Shown: positions 1 to 9,492, counted from the first letter of the stretch. The stretch is 64,000 bases of DNA from Larkinella sp. C7 (GCF_006149005.1 NZ_VBSL01000005.1:372338-436337); one strand, 5' to 3'. Translations and numbers: made by a program. The notes: generated by a model from the letters alone, not told the origin.

Positions 1-37
1 GGGCTGGAATTGAAAACCAAATTTTCAATTCCAGCCC
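1..37 (-). terminator. Hairpin downstream of the DUF2723 gene
   Basis: Bases 1-16 and 22-37 are perfectly complementary 16-base arms around a 5-base loop. The hairpin lies just beyond the 3' end of the minus-strand DUF2723 gene, so it may end that transcript. It has no clear T tract on the minus strand, and the repeat may continue upstream of the window. Confidence 0.45.
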
Positions 38-64
38 CGAAAGTCGTTAATTTTGCCGCAATGC

Positions 65-3000
65 TTATCCTAACGCGTTCAAATGCTTCTGAAACAATGC
101 GTCGTATTTTTTCGCCAGCGCTTCGTTTTTCGTTTCCCGGAATGCGTTCACGATGGTTTGCAGGTTGTATAGATCAAAGTTGGCATCATCGCTGCCACCA
201 CCGGTTTTCTTGATGTAGGTCAGACTCTGGTCGGCCCGGTTTGCTACCACGTCGGCAATGGACTGGGCGGTTTTCAGATCGCCCACTTCCAGCAGAATCC
301 GGATGTAGTTGGTCGAAATCTGGTCGTACGGAATGCTTTTGTCGGGAATGACCTGCAAAGAGTGGTTGAGCACTTCTTTTGCCTGGGCATTTTTCCCCTC
401 GCGCATCAACTGATCGGCCAGTCGCAGGAACGCAATCCGGGCCGAAATAACCGGTGAACCACGGTACGTATCGTCGTAATACGAATTCGGGTTGTCCATT
501 TCCCGCCAGAAGGTTTTCTTCATCATGTTGGTGTACATCACGTCGGAATTCACAAAACCGTCCGTTGCACTCGGCACCTGCACCGGCATCAACCGGAATG
601 CATACCCTTCCAACTGCATGTGATCCTTCAGATTCAGGTAATTCGATTGTCCCAGCGTAGTAGAGAAATAGATCGGCCGCTTCCAGTTATTGGTCGCGAT
701 GATGTCGAGCATGACCAGATCCGGTTTGTAGATGTCCTGTTTGCCATAATTCCAGACTACCGTATCTTTCACCATCGGCAGCAGATTAGCCGGCACAAAA
801 CCGAGCTTCTGAACCTCCGCCTTGTCAACCGGCAGGAAGAAGGTTGGCGACGGCAGAATGTTGGTCATTTCGCCGGTTGTCAGCGGCACCTGTATCGCCT
901 GGTTGTTCTGTTTCACCAGCCCGATGTATTCTTTCAGGTTGATGCCATTTTTCACCGCCGGGATTTCGTAAAACGGAATCACGTCGTTTTTCCCTTTGTT
1001 GAACTGGGCAAATTCGAGCGAAATCGGTAACGCTTCAGACTCGTACGTTTTGCGTTTCATTTGCTGAATGTACCACTCGGTGCCGAGCAGACTCAGGTTA
1101 CAAACCCGTACGTCGGTCCGGAAGCCTTCGACTTCCTGGGCATACCACAGGGGGAACGTGTCATTATCCCCCCCCACAAACAGAATGGCGTTCGGGGCGC
1201 AGGAATTCAGGAGATTTTTGGCAAAATCAACCGAATGGTAGCGGTTCGACCGGTCGTGGTTATCCCAGCTTTTGGCCGCCATCATCACCGGAACCAGCAA
1301 ACACAGGCCAGCGACGAGCCCCACACGCATCTTTTCATTCTTCAAATACGCAGCCAGACCGTCTACCAGTGCGACCACACCCAGACCGATCCAGATGGCA
1401 AAGAAGTAGAACGAGCCTACGTAAATGTAATCCCGTTCACGCGGTTCGGAAGGCGGTGAGTTCAGGAAGATCTGCAAGGCAATCCCGGTAAAGAAAAACA
1501 ACATCCCCACAATCAGCAGATCTTTCGGCCGGCGGAAATACTGAATGACCATCCCGAACAAGCCCAGCAAAAACGGCAGCATGTAGAAGTTATCACGGGC
1601 TTTGTTGTCCTTGATCAGATCCGGAACGCCATCGTCGCTTGACCAGGGCAGCAGATAACCCGAACCTTCCTGATCACCGGCGCGTCCGGCAAAATTCCAC
1701 ATCAGATACCGCCAGTACATATGCCCCAACTGGTACTGAAAGAAGAATTGCAGGTTATCTCCCATCGTCACTTTCCGCGTGGGTTGCCCCTGTGCGTCGA
1801 GCGGAATGTTCAGCATGCGCGAATACAGTTGCGGGTGGTTATTCTGGTTGCTGTAAATCCGCGGAAACAGCATTTGCTTGTCGCTGTCGTAGATGTATTC
1901 CGGCGCATAATCGAAGATTTTATACTGGCCGTCGCGCTTCTCATATTGTGGAGCGCCTTTTTTCTGGTCGACGGGGCGTGAGAAAAACAGCGGGCCGTAG
2001 CTGAGCGAGCGATTCCCGTATTGCTCCCGTTTCAGGTAGGACACGAAATTGACCACATCGCTCGGGTTGTTTTCGTTGATCGGCGTATTGAAATCCGACC
2101 GGATCAGCACCTGAATGTAGGACGCGTAGCCAATCAAAACGAACGCCAGACCCAGCAAAGCCGTGTTCAGAATCGGCCGGTTTTTGCGCGCCGACCAGAT
2201 AATGCCGTAGATCAGTGCCCCGATAAAAACGATCGTGAAGATGATGATACCGGTTGTAAAGGGCATTCCAAACGTATTGACGAAAAACCGTTCAACGGCA
2301 AAAGCCGCCGTGGGAAGCCCCGGAATAATGCCCGAGTTGATGATACCCAGAATGACCATCCCGACACCGAAGGAAATAATGCCACCCCAGAGCGTAGTTT
2401 TCGGGTTCTTTTTGAAATAGTAAATCAACGCCATGGCGGGCAGCGTCACCAGGTTCAGCAAGTGGACGCCAATGGAAAGGCCGATCAGGTAGGCGATGAA
2501 AATCAGCCAGCGGTTGGCAGCAGCCTCGTCTTCGATCAGTTCCCAGCGGAAAGCCGCCCAGACGACAATGGCCGTAAAAAACGACGACACCCCATATACC
2601 TCGGCTTCTACGGCCGAAAACCAGAAGGTATCCGAAAACGTATAGACCAGGGCACCAACAGCACCGGAACCGATCACCGTCCAGATTTCGGTCTGAGTCA
2701 GTTCATTGAATTGCTTGTTGATGAGCTTGCGACCCAGCATCGTAATCGTCCAGAACAGAAACAGAATGGAGAACGCACTGGCGAGGACCGACATCATGTT
2801 GATCCAGTAGGCCACCTGGGTGACATCGCCGAGGGCCAGCATCGAGAAAACGCGGCCTGTCAGCAGGAAAAACGGCGCTCCCGGCGGGTGAGGCACCTGA
2901 AGTTTATAGGCACAGGCAATGAATTCGCCACAATCCCAGAAGCTGGCCGTCCGTTCGACCGTCGACGCATACGTAAACAGCGCGATGGCGAAAAGCACCC

Positions 3001-3097
3001 AGCCGGTTATGTTGTTGATGCGCTTATACGAAAAACCGGATGCTTGCGGGGGCGTCCCTGAACGCACTGTAGATTCTGTTCCTCTGATGGTCTGCAT
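65..3097 (-). CDS. DUF2723 family membrane protein with C-terminal TPR-like region
   Basis: This 1010-residue protein matches the DUF2723 family of Bacteroidota. The N-terminal half has about a dozen hydrophobic segments and the conserved early block FWDCGEFIACAYKLQVPHPP (about residues 53-72), the family hallmark. The last 150 residues or so look helical and TPR-like. DUF2723 proteins resemble GT-C type membrane glycosyltransferases that use polyprenyl-linked sugars, with catalytic acidic residues in the first loop. A role in protein O-glycosylation or envelope glycan assembly in the inner membrane is therefore inferred. The start at 3097 is the first ATG after a TAnnTTTG box at 3121-3128. 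Full length for the family. The long plus-strand ORFs antisense to it are shadows. Confidence 0.9.
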   Translation of the reverse strand: MQTIRGTESTVRSGTPPQASGFSYKRINNITGWVLFAIALFTYASTVERTASFWDCGEFIACAYKLQVPHPPGAPFFLLTGRVFSMLALGDVTQVAYWINMMSVLASAFSILFLFWTITMLGRKLINKQFNELTQTEIWTVIGSGAVGALVYTFSDTFWFSAVEAEVYGVSSFFTAIVVWAAFRWELIEDEAAANRWLIFIAYLIGLSIGVHLLNLVTLPAMALIYYFKKNPKTTLWGGIISFGVGMVILGIINSGIIPGLPTAAFAVERFFVNTFGMPFTTGIIIFTIVFIGALIYGIIWSARKNRPILNTALLGLAFVLIGYASYIQVLIRSDFNTPINENNPSDVVNFVSYLKREQYGNRSLSYGPLFFSRPVDQKKGAPQYEKRDGQYKIFDYAPEYIYDSDKQMLFPRIYSNQNNHPQLYSRMLNIPLDAQGQPTRKVTMGDNLQFFFQYQLGHMYWRYLMWNFAGRAGDQEGSGYLLPWSSDDGVPDLIKDNKARDNFYMLPFLLGLFGMVIQYFRRPKDLLIVGMLFFFTGIALQIFLNSPPSEPRERDYIYVGSFYFFAIWIGLGVVALVDGLAAYLKNEKMRVGLVAGLCLLVPVMMAAKSWDNHDRSNRYHSVDFAKNLLNSCAPNAILFVGGDNDTFPLWYAQEVEGFRTDVRVCNLSLLGTEWYIQQMKRKTYESEALPISLEFAQFNKGKNDVIPFYEIPAVKNGINLKEYIGLVKQNNQAIQVPLTTGEMTNILPSPTFFLPVDKAEVQKLGFVPANLLPMVKDTVVWNYGKQDIYKPDLVMLDIIATNNWKRPIYFSTTLGQSNYLNLKDHMQLEGYAFRLMPVQVPSATDGFVNSDVMYTNMMKKTFWREMDNPNSYYDDTYRGSPVISARIAFLRLADQLMREGKNAQAKEVLNHSLQVIPDKSIPYDQISTNYIRILLEVGDLKTAQSIADVVANRADQSLTYIKKTGGGSDDANFDLYNLQTIVNAFRETKNEALAKKYDALFQKHLNALG

Positions 3098-3120
3098 TGG
3101 GGTAAGCGGTATATTTTCCC

Positions 3121-3128
3121 CAAAATTA
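3121..3128 (-). promoter_or_regulatory. Candidate -7 box (TAATTTTG) for the DUF2723 gene
   Basis: On the minus strand this reads TAATTTTG, matching the Bacteroidota -7 consensus TAnnTTTG, 23 bases upstream of the ATG. No clear -33 TTTG is seen at the expected spacing. Confidence 0.4.
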
Positions 3129-3372
3129 ACAAAATAAACCCCGCTTGACGCCGGTTAGGCCCGTTAAAGTTTGTTAAAGCCGTTTGGGAGGTCTTCTACC
3201 AGCTATTCCCGGTTCCTGCAACTTATGGACTCAAAGCCGCCAGTTATTGGTTTCGGGTAGCAAAAGTGTAACCAAATCCGGTATTTCAATCCGCTATTCA
3301 ACGACCGTGAAGACAATTGGTGGTTCATTCCGGCGGTTGTCGGCCCGTTCACCAACCAACCCAATTATTCCT

Positions 3373-3663
3373 ATGAAATCTCTTTTCAGACTTGGCGTTG
3401 CCATTGACTGCATGGCCGTTCTCTATGGCATGTATGATGCATTGGCGGGCACTTTTTTGTGGCCGGAACTGTACGCCGGCAAAGGGTTACTGGCGATTGC
3501 TCTCTGTGGCACCTTCGTTGCCCTGGCGATTTATGTAAAAACCCGTGACCAGGTTTCGCTGTCTACAGTCACGGCCCGGCTTCCGGCTTTTCCACTCCTG
3601 GGCTTCGGTCTGATGATGTTGCTGATTGCGGCTTCCAACCGGCTGAGTGCCGGAGGAAAGTAG
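3373..3663 (+). CDS. Small hydrophobic membrane protein, unknown function
   Basis: A 96-residue protein with about three hydrophobic stretches (roughly residues 7-28, 36-55 and 71-88), presumably in the inner membrane. I do not recognise the family. The reading frame stays open upstream to 3184, but the ATG at 3373 is preferred because the peptide starts there with a typical membrane-anchor sequence (MKSLFRLGVA) and the upstream translation is not hydrophobic or conserved-looking. It converges on the M3 peptidase gene, with a shared terminator hairpin between them. Confidence 0.6.
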   Translation: MKSLFRLGVAIDCMAVLYGMYDALAGTFLWPELYAGKGLLAIALCGTFVALAIYVKTRDQVSLSTVTARLPAFPLLGFGLMMLLIAASNRLSAGGK

Positions 3664-3671
3664 AGTAAGAG

Positions 3672-3719
3672 AAAAGGGTTCTTTCGCAGAGAAAAACGCT
3701 GCGAAAGAACCCTTTTTTT
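3672..3719. terminator. Bidirectional rho-independent terminator
   Basis: Arms at 3672-3689 and 3699-3716 are an 18-base perfect inverted repeat with a 9-base loop, flanked by an A tract on one side and a T tract on the other. It sits between the convergent membrane-protein gene and the M3 peptidase gene, whose stop codon (3718-3720) abuts the T tract. Confidence 0.85.
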
Positions 3720-5847
3720 AAAGCGTCAGTCCACTGCGTCGGAGCATGGCTTGCGGAGATGGTTCACGGCCCCGGAATTTCTTGTAAAGCTCCATTGGTT
3801 TTTCCGTACCGCCTTTTTCCAGAACGTTCTTACGGAATTTGTCGGCCACTTCCCGGTTCGACAATCCTTTTTCCTTGAAGAACTCAAACGCATCGGCATC
3901 CAGTACTTCCGACCATTTGTAGCTGTAATAACCGGCTGAATACCCACCGGCAAAGATGTGTGAGAATGCCGGACTGAAAGCCGTTCCCGGTACTTTCGGA
4001 AACAGATTCACCAGTGAGTCGATGTGGGATTCGACCTGCTCGACGGTCTCTCCTTTCGGCGCACCGCCGTGCCAGTACATGTCGACCAGCCCGTAGCGCA
4101 ATTGCGTCAGGTTGGCCATGCCGGCCATAAAGTTCTGGCTCGCCCGGATTTTTTTGATCAAATCGTTCGGAATCACTTCGCCCGTCTGGTAGTGTTTGGC
4201 AAACAGTTTCAGCGCTTCCGGGTCGTAACACCAGTTTTCCATCACCTGCGAAGGCAGTTCCACAAAATCGCGGTACACGCTCGTTCCCGACAGGCTTTCG
4301 TACTGGCTGTTGGCCAGCATGCCGTGCAAACCGTGCCCAAATTCGTGGAAAAGCGTGGTTACTTCGTTGAAATTTAACAGCGACGGTTTGGTTTCGGTAG
4401 GACGCGTAAAGTTACAGACGTTGACAATGTGCGGGCGAATGTTCACGCCGTTTTCCACTTTCTGCCCCTGAATGTCATTCATCCAGGCCCCGCTGCGTTT
4501 GCCCGCCCGCGGGAAATAATCGCCATAGAAAACCGCCAGAAACTTGCCGTCCTGATCAAACACGTCGTAGGTTTTCACTTCCGGGTTGTAGGTCGGCACG
4601 TCTTTCCGTTCCTTGAACGTCAGGCCATACAGCTTGTTGGCAATCGTGAAAGCACCTTCGATGACGTTTTCCAGTTTGAAATACGGTTTCAGGATTTCGT
4701 CGTCGAGGGCGTATTTTTCCTTTTTCAGTTTTTCGGAATAGTAGTTGTAATCCCAGCGTTCCAGTCGTTCGTCCTTAAAACCGTTCTGCTTCGCGTAGGT
4801 GGTCAGTTCGACCATTTGCTTTTCGGCCACGGGTTTGGCATAACCGGCCAGTTCGCTCAGAAACTGTTTCACTTTTTCCGGCGATCCCGCCATGCTTTCT
4901 TCCAGAATGAAATCGGCGTGTGTCTGGTAGCCCAGCAATTTGGCGCGGTCGTAGCGAAGCTGGACCAGTTTGCCGATAATCTGCTGGTTGTCGTTTTTGT
5001 CGCTGTGGAAACCGCGTGAGTTATAGGCGATAAAGAGCTTCTTTCTCAACTCCCGGTTATCGGCATACTGCATAAATGGCTGGTAACTAGGAGCCTGTAA
5101 GGTAAATACCCAGCCGGTTTTTCCCTTCTGCACGGCCGTGGCTTTGGCGGCTTCCCGCGCAAAGTCCGGCAAACCCGCCAGGTCCTTCTCGTCCGTCACT
5201 TCCATCACATACTCATTCGTTTCGTTCAGCACGTTTTCGCCAAACTGCAACGACAACTGCGACAGGTCTTTGTTGATGGCCCGGAATTTGTCCTTATCGG
5301 CGGCTTTCAGATTGGCACCGTTGCGGGCAAAACCTTTGTATGATTTTTCGAGCAGCATCCGGTCTTCGCCTTCCAGTTTCAACTGATCGCGTTGATCGTA
5401 AACGGTTTTGATGCGCTTGAACAGTTTCTCATTCAGGGAAATATCGTTGCCGTATTCCGTCAGCAAGGGCGAGGCTTCCCGCACAATTTTCTGCAATTCG
5501 GGGCTGGTTTCCGCGCTGTTGAGGTTAAACAGCACCGACGACACCCGGTTCACCATATGACCGGCATTTTCGAGCGCGACCACGGTATTTTCAAACGTCG
5601 GCGCGGCCGGATTCGCCACAATGGCGTCGATTTCCTTCTGGCCCATCGTCATGGCTTCTTTCAGAGCGGGCAGGTAATGGTCATTTTTAATCAGATCAAA
5701 CGGCACCGTCTCATGCGGTGTTTTGAACGGTTGCAATAGCGGATTTTCACTCATTTTGGCTTTTACGGGAGAAGGCTGTGCTTGAAGGGCCGGGGTTAAA
5801 GCCGCCAGCAGCACCGCCGTTTGGGTCATTTTTCGAAGTGTAAACAT
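3718..5847 (-). CDS. M3 family metallopeptidase (peptidyl-dipeptidase Dcp-like), exported
   Basis: An M3 zinc peptidase related to peptidyl-dipeptidase Dcp and oligopeptidase A. The zinc motif HEFGH lies at about residues 501-505, followed by the family's GLHGML sequence. The predicted product is 709 residues, normal for Dcp-like enzymes, and starts with a signal peptide that ends near ALQAQ, so it probably acts in the periplasm trimming peptides. The frame is open to 5943, but the ATG at 5847 is chosen: it begins the signal peptide, and a TACTTTTG promoter box at 5880-5887 lies inside the upstream extension. It appears monocistronic, ending in the shared hairpin. Confidence 0.9.
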   Translation of the reverse strand: MFTLRKMTQTAVLLAALTPALQAQPSPVKAKMSENPLLQPFKTPHETVPFDLIKNDHYLPALKEAMTMGQKEIDAIVANPAAPTFENTVVALENAGHMVNRVSSVLFNLNSAETSPELQKIVREASPLLTEYGNDISLNEKLFKRIKTVYDQRDQLKLEGEDRMLLEKSYKGFARNGANLKAADKDKFRAINKDLSQLSLQFGENVLNETNEYVMEVTDEKDLAGLPDFAREAAKATAVQKGKTGWVFTLQAPSYQPFMQYADNRELRKKLFIAYNSRGFHSDKNDNQQIIGKLVQLRYDRAKLLGYQTHADFILEESMAGSPEKVKQFLSELAGYAKPVAEKQMVELTTYAKQNGFKDERLERWDYNYYSEKLKKEKYALDDEILKPYFKLENVIEGAFTIANKLYGLTFKERKDVPTYNPEVKTYDVFDQDGKFLAVFYGDYFPRAGKRSGAWMNDIQGQKVENGVNIRPHIVNVCNFTRPTETKPSLLNFNEVTTLFHEFGHGLHGMLANSQYESLSGTSVYRDFVELPSQVMENWCYDPEALKLFAKHYQTGEVIPNDLIKKIRASQNFMAGMANLTQLRYGLVDMYWHGGAPKGETVEQVESHIDSLVNLFPKVPGTAFSPAFSHIFAGGYSAGYYSYKWSEVLDADAFEFFKEKGLSNREVADKFRKNVLEKGGTEKPMELYKKFRGREPSPQAMLRRSGLTL

Positions 5848-5879
5848 TTTGATTTGCTGATGGAGTTTCTCGCAGTATA

Positions 5880-5887
5880 CAAAAGTA
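5880..5887 (-). promoter_or_regulatory. Candidate -7 box (TACTTTTG) for the M3 peptidase gene
   Basis: The minus strand reads TACTTTTG, a full match to TAnnTTTG, 32 bases upstream of the chosen ATG. It argues against the longer upstream start at 5943. Confidence 0.5.
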
Positions 5888-6118
5888 CGGAAATTTAGAA
5901 AAGGAATTCCGGACGAGCGGGATTTGTGTTTGAGCAGTGGCAATCAGGGAGTCACGCTCTGGTGTAGGAATTAAACGACGCCCCGGCCGATGGTTTTGAT
6001 ACCGCTGCTCTGTCGCTTGCCTTCTCCCAATTCGGTAAATAAAATGAATTATTCAAAAGTGGAATGAAAGACAAGTCAACTTCAAACATTTATCTTGCAA
6101 CCACTTATCTACTTCACG

Positions 6119-7819
6119 ATGAACACCGAGTATTCGCCCCCCCTCACCCGCGCTCAGGAATCCCGTCTGGCCATTGAAAAACTTTATATCACGATGCGTC
6201 ACCTGTTCAACCGGGGATTTTATAAACCGTCCGGTGTATCGGGTGAAGAAATCCGGCAGGCCCTGCTGACCCTCCGCCCCGAAATCTACGGCTCGGTCAA
6301 CGATCCGCAACGGGTTGAATTAGACGGCCTTGTGTATGTCATGGACCGCTTGCCGAAGGGCATCGAAGCGTGCCGGGTCATTACGCTGGTGTCGCGCGAA
6401 GGGTTTGAGCATTCGCGGTTTCCGGTGCTGGTGCCGGCCAAACGCCGTCGGAACTGTTACCGCGTCGACAATGAGCAAATGGTGATCGAGGTCACGAACG
6501 GCCGCAGCGAGATCTACGACATTCTGACCCACCTCACCTTCCTGTTCATGGAAGCCGACAAAATCCGGCGGAATGTGTTCATCGAACGGGGCAACAAACT
6601 CCGCGAATGGGAAAAACTGGAAGCCATCATTAAATCAGGCGGCACGGTCAAGGAGGAAGAACAGGAACTGGCCCTGATGTACCTGAGTTCGATTCTGGGC
6701 CGGACGTTTGAAGAAACGCAGCAGGCTTACCACCGGTTTGCGGAAAATGCCGGAACCAACAACGGTTTATTCCAGATTGTCTATGGCCTGGGCTGCGTGT
6801 CGGTACGGGAAATTCAGGAGAAAAAAGTCGACCGCGAAATCAACTTTACCCCCATGCTGCGGGAACGCGTCGGGCAACATCTGTATGGCGAACGCTGGGC
6901 CACCCGCATCAAACACTATATTCAGAGCAACGGCTGGCAAAACCGCCCGATTCACGTCATCAGCGCCAATCCGCACAGCGTTGTCAACTGCCTGTATGCC
7001 CCGGCCGCGCTGGCCGAGGTAACGTCCTGGGACAACCTCTACGACCTGGCTTACAAACTCAGCCAACCCGCGCAACAGGAACTCCGCCAGCAGGTGACCG
7101 AATTTGCCGAAGCCCACGGTTTGCACGAGCTGGAGGATCTGGGCGGCACGAATCTGCTGGTGCAGGTGATCGATACCGCCCAACTCGATGCCACGAAACT
7201 GTCGCCCGAAATCGCCCACGACCCGGTTTTGATTCAGGAAACCCAACCGCTGCTGCTGGTGATGGACTACGCGTTTGGCGAACAGGCCTTTGAAACAATG
7301 GACGAATTACTGAAACCGTATGACCACGGCGACGAGTCGTTTGCGCTGAATGTAGCCTCCATCTCAATCATGGGCAAAGCCGGTATTCTAACCGGCGATA
7401 AGGGCGACCTCATGATTCCAACTTCGCACATTTTTGAGGGAACCGCCGACAATTACCCGCTGGAAAACGACTTTTCCATTGCCGATTTTGCCGGTTTTGG
7501 CATCGATGCCTACGAGGGCGCGATGATCACGGTGTTGGGAACGTCATTGCAGAACAAAGACATTCTGTCGTATTTCAAAAACTCGTCGTGGAAAGCCGTC
7601 GGACTCGAAATGGAAGGCGCGCATTACCAGAAAGCGATTCAGTCACACGCCAAAATCCGGGGCAGCGTACAGCCCAGCATGAAGGTTCGGTATGCCTATT
7701 ACGCGTCGGACAACCCCCTGCTCACGGGTGCGACACTGGCCTCCGGAAGTTTGGGTACCCTAGGCGTAAAACCGACGTATTTGATTACAATGAAGTGTTT
7801 GGAGAAAATTTTGGGGTAG
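6119..7819 (+). CDS. DUF6909-like protein with nucleoside phosphorylase-like C-terminal domain
   Basis: A 566-residue soluble protein of a Bacteroidota-restricted family (DUF6909 as I recall it). The C-terminal third carries motifs typical of the purine nucleoside phosphorylase/MTA-SAH nucleosidase fold: GLEMEGAHYQKAI resembles the catalytic-site EMEGAA block, and YASDNPL resembles the SD motif that holds the catalytic Asp. Nucleosidase or phosphorylase activity on a purine nucleoside or nucleotide is therefore plausible but unproven. The start at 6119 is preferred over 6095 because a possible -7 box (TATCTTGC, 6091-6098) overlaps the upstream ATG. The gene's last bases and stop lie in a long inverted repeat (7809-7910). 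Confidence 0.7.
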   Translation: MNTEYSPPLTRAQESRLAIEKLYITMRHLFNRGFYKPSGVSGEEIRQALLTLRPEIYGSVNDPQRVELDGLVYVMDRLPKGIEACRVITLVSREGFEHSRFPVLVPAKRRRNCYRVDNEQMVIEVTNGRSEIYDILTHLTFLFMEADKIRRNVFIERGNKLREWEKLEAIIKSGGTVKEEEQELALMYLSSILGRTFEETQQAYHRFAENAGTNNGLFQIVYGLGCVSVREIQEKKVDREINFTPMLRERVGQHLYGERWATRIKHYIQSNGWQNRPIHVISANPHSVVNCLYAPAALAEVTSWDNLYDLAYKLSQPAQQELRQQVTEFAEAHGLHELEDLGGTNLLVQVIDTAQLDATKLSPEIAHDPVLIQETQPLLLVMDYAFGEQAFETMDELLKPYDHGDESFALNVASISIMGKAGILTGDKGDLMIPTSHIFEGTADNYPLENDFSIADFAGFGIDAYEGAMITVLGTSLQNKDILSYFKNSSWKAVGLEMEGAHYQKAIQSHAKIRGSVQPSMKVRYAYYASDNPLLTGATLASGSLGTLGVKPTYLITMKCLEKILG

Positions 7820-7910
7820 GAACGCGGATGAAACGGATTGAACCGATTTAAACGGATTTTCATCTGTGATCATCCGTTCAATCCGTTTCATCCGCGTTCC
7901 TATCCCAAAA
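7809..7910. repeat. Long inverted repeat, 35-base arms, likely terminator or palindromic element
   Basis: Bases 7809-7843 and 7876-7910 are reverse complements with a single mismatch over 35 bases. The spacer holds further copies of the AAACGGATT-type word that also occurs in the arms. The left arm includes the stop codon of the preceding gene. The transcript would fold into a very long stem, likely stopping transcription or protecting the 3' end. Confidence 0.85.
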
Positions 7911-7959
7911 CGAAAACAGCTTTAAGCGAATACTTAGTTAAACGAAATAACAGGAAGAA

Positions 7960-8463
7960 ATGAAACCCAATCCCTTCCAAACCTATTTCTTAACCTGTTT
8001 TCTTCTGCTCATCCCCATTCTGGTCTGGAATCTGGCCTTTTCGAACCAACTGCCGCCCGTTTTTCAACCTGCGGTATTTTGGAAGGACATCCCTCCACTT
8101 TTAGCTTTTGGCGAAAATGGCCTGAGATGGCTGGTCTTTGGATTGGCTTACCTGATGCCGCTTTCGCTGGCGTTGAGAACCCAGAAAGCCGGGTTTATTG
8201 TGTATGGGGCCGGCCTGGTCCTCTACTTTTCCTCGTGGCTCGTTCTGCTCTATGCACCCGATAGTCCGTGGAGCCACAGCCTGTGGGGCTTTCTGGCTCC
8301 CGCCTATACACCCTTTGTCTGGTTAATGGGGATCGGATTGATTGGCCGCTCGTTTTCTTTCAATCTGCCCTATCGGCCTTGGATTTTCGGAGCGGTTTCA
8401 GTACTTTTTCTCCTGTTTCATCTCTCACACGCCTTCTTGGTCTATAAAAGACTTCATGAATAA
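7960..8463 (+). CDS. Multi-pass membrane protein, unknown function
   Basis: A 167-residue protein with about four to five hydrophobic segments (near residues 8-27, 53-72, 80-102, 111-128 and 140-162), so an inner-membrane protein. I do not recognise the family. An AGGAAG Shine-Dalgarno-like sequence at 7952-7957 fits the ATG at 7960. It is followed after 18 bases by the DUF1801 gene and then the DUF6157 gene on the same strand, suggesting a small operon. Confidence 0.7.
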   Translation: MKPNPFQTYFLTCFLLLIPILVWNLAFSNQLPPVFQPAVFWKDIPPLLAFGENGLRWLVFGLAYLMPLSLALRTQKAGFIVYGAGLVLYFSSWLVLLYAPDSPWSHSLWGFLAPAYTPFVWLMGIGLIGRSFSFNLPYRPWIFGAVSVLFLLFHLSHAFLVYKRLHE

Positions 8464-8481
8464 AGAAACCCTTTTCCGCGT

Positions 8482-8841
8482 ATGAACAAACCAGCCAGCA
8501 TCGACGAATACATCGCCGGTTTTCCGCCCCAAATACAGGAACGGTTGCAACAAATTCGGGAAACCGTTCAGAAAGCGGCCCCCGATGCGGAAGAAACCAT
8601 TAGCTACAACATGCCGACGTTCAGGCTGAACGGTTATCTGATTCATTTTGCGGCCCATAAAAACCACATCGGGATGTACCCCGCCCCCAAAGGCAACGAC
8701 GCTTTTCGGGAAGCGCTCTCACCCTACAAAGGATCGAAAAGCACGGTTCAATTTGCGTATGGCAAACCACTGCCGCTGGCCCTGATCACCGATCTCATCC
8801 AATTCAGAATGGCCGAAACCGGCGGAAAGGTGTTACAGTAG
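8482..8841 (+). CDS. DUF1801 family protein (YdhG/YjbR/CyaY-like fold)
   Basis: A 119-residue soluble protein of the DUF1801 family, full length. The family pattern is clear: an N-terminal ID-EYIAGFP motif, then ETISYNMPTF, HIGMYP and a C-terminal basic/aromatic helix. Some members are described as iron-chaperone-like because the fold resembles frataxin, but a function is not established. It sits between the membrane protein and the DUF6157 gene with short spacers, so probably co-transcribed. Confidence 0.85.
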   Translation: MNKPASIDEYIAGFPPQIQERLQQIRETVQKAAPDAEETISYNMPTFRLNGYLIHFAAHKNHIGMYPAPKGNDAFREALSPYKGSKSTVQFAYGKPLPLALITDLIQFRMAETGGKVLQ

Positions 8842-8863
8842 AAATTTCCAATCGACGTTTACC

Positions 8864-9277
8864 ATGAAAATTCACACCACCAACTATACCAACACGCTCA
8901 TCGCCATTGCCGACGACTGCCCCGCCAGTCGGGGAGAAATTCCACCGCAGAAAGGCGACGCCAAATCGGTGGCCGCCCGGCAGTTTGAGATGCTGAGCCA
9001 AAAACCGTATCAATACACCTCGGATGATGTTTTGTTTCAGGTGTATGCCGACCGGAACGACCTCACGGAAAGTGAACGGCCAGCCGCCCGGCAGCAGTTC
9101 TTTTCCAAGGGACAGCCGTGTTTTCGGGCTTCTCCCCTGACCAAACGCTACGGCTGGGGTATTCACAGCGACGAAAACGGGCGGATTGCCCTGCTGGGTT
9201 GCGAAACGGAAGCGTATGAAAAATTGGCCAACGATGTTACACTTCAAGTCGTCAAAGCCATGAAATCAAGCCGATAA
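8864..9277 (+). CDS. DUF6157 family protein
   Basis: A 137-residue soluble protein matching DUF6157: the start MKIHTTNYTNTLIAIADDCP, the QPCFRASPLTKRYGWGIH block and the C-terminal DENGRIALLG segment are typical. Function unknown. The gene begins 22 bases after the DUF1801 stop, as the likely last gene of the small operon. The gap to the next gene (minus strand) holds a terminator oriented for that minus-strand gene. Confidence 0.85.
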   Translation: MKIHTTNYTNTLIAIADDCPASRGEIPPQKGDAKSVAARQFEMLSQKPYQYTSDDVLFQVYADRNDLTESERPAARQQFFSKGQPCFRASPLTKRYGWGIHSDENGRIALLGCETEAYEKLANDVTLQVVKAMKSSR

Positions 9278-9308
9278 ACGTTGCGACTTCCAGCCACCTG
9301 ATGCGAAC

Positions 9309-9343
9309 GAAAAAACAAATCCCGGCAAGCAGTCGGGATTTGT
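9309..9343 (-). terminator. Rho-independent terminator for the small secreted protein gene
   Basis: Arms 9315-9324 and 9334-9343 are perfectly complementary (10 bases), and the minus strand continues into a T tract (the A run at 9310-9315). It lies 150 bases past the end of the minus-strand gene at 9493-9888. Confidence 0.65.
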
Positions 9344-9492
9344 GGCGTTAAATCTAAATCGTTGAAACAGAATCTGTCGGAAATCCCCAGCCTGTTTGGA
9401 TTACCCAATGAACATGAGAATACGAAAGAATTGCAAAGCTACCTCGAATTCCACTGCGGGTGGGTTATCAAATCGTGAAGGATTTCCGCTGC

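Noticed and set aside
2021-3061. Long plus-strand frame antisense to the DUF2723 gene
   Set aside because: It mirrors the codon structure of a well-conserved gene on the other strand and has no recognisable protein features.
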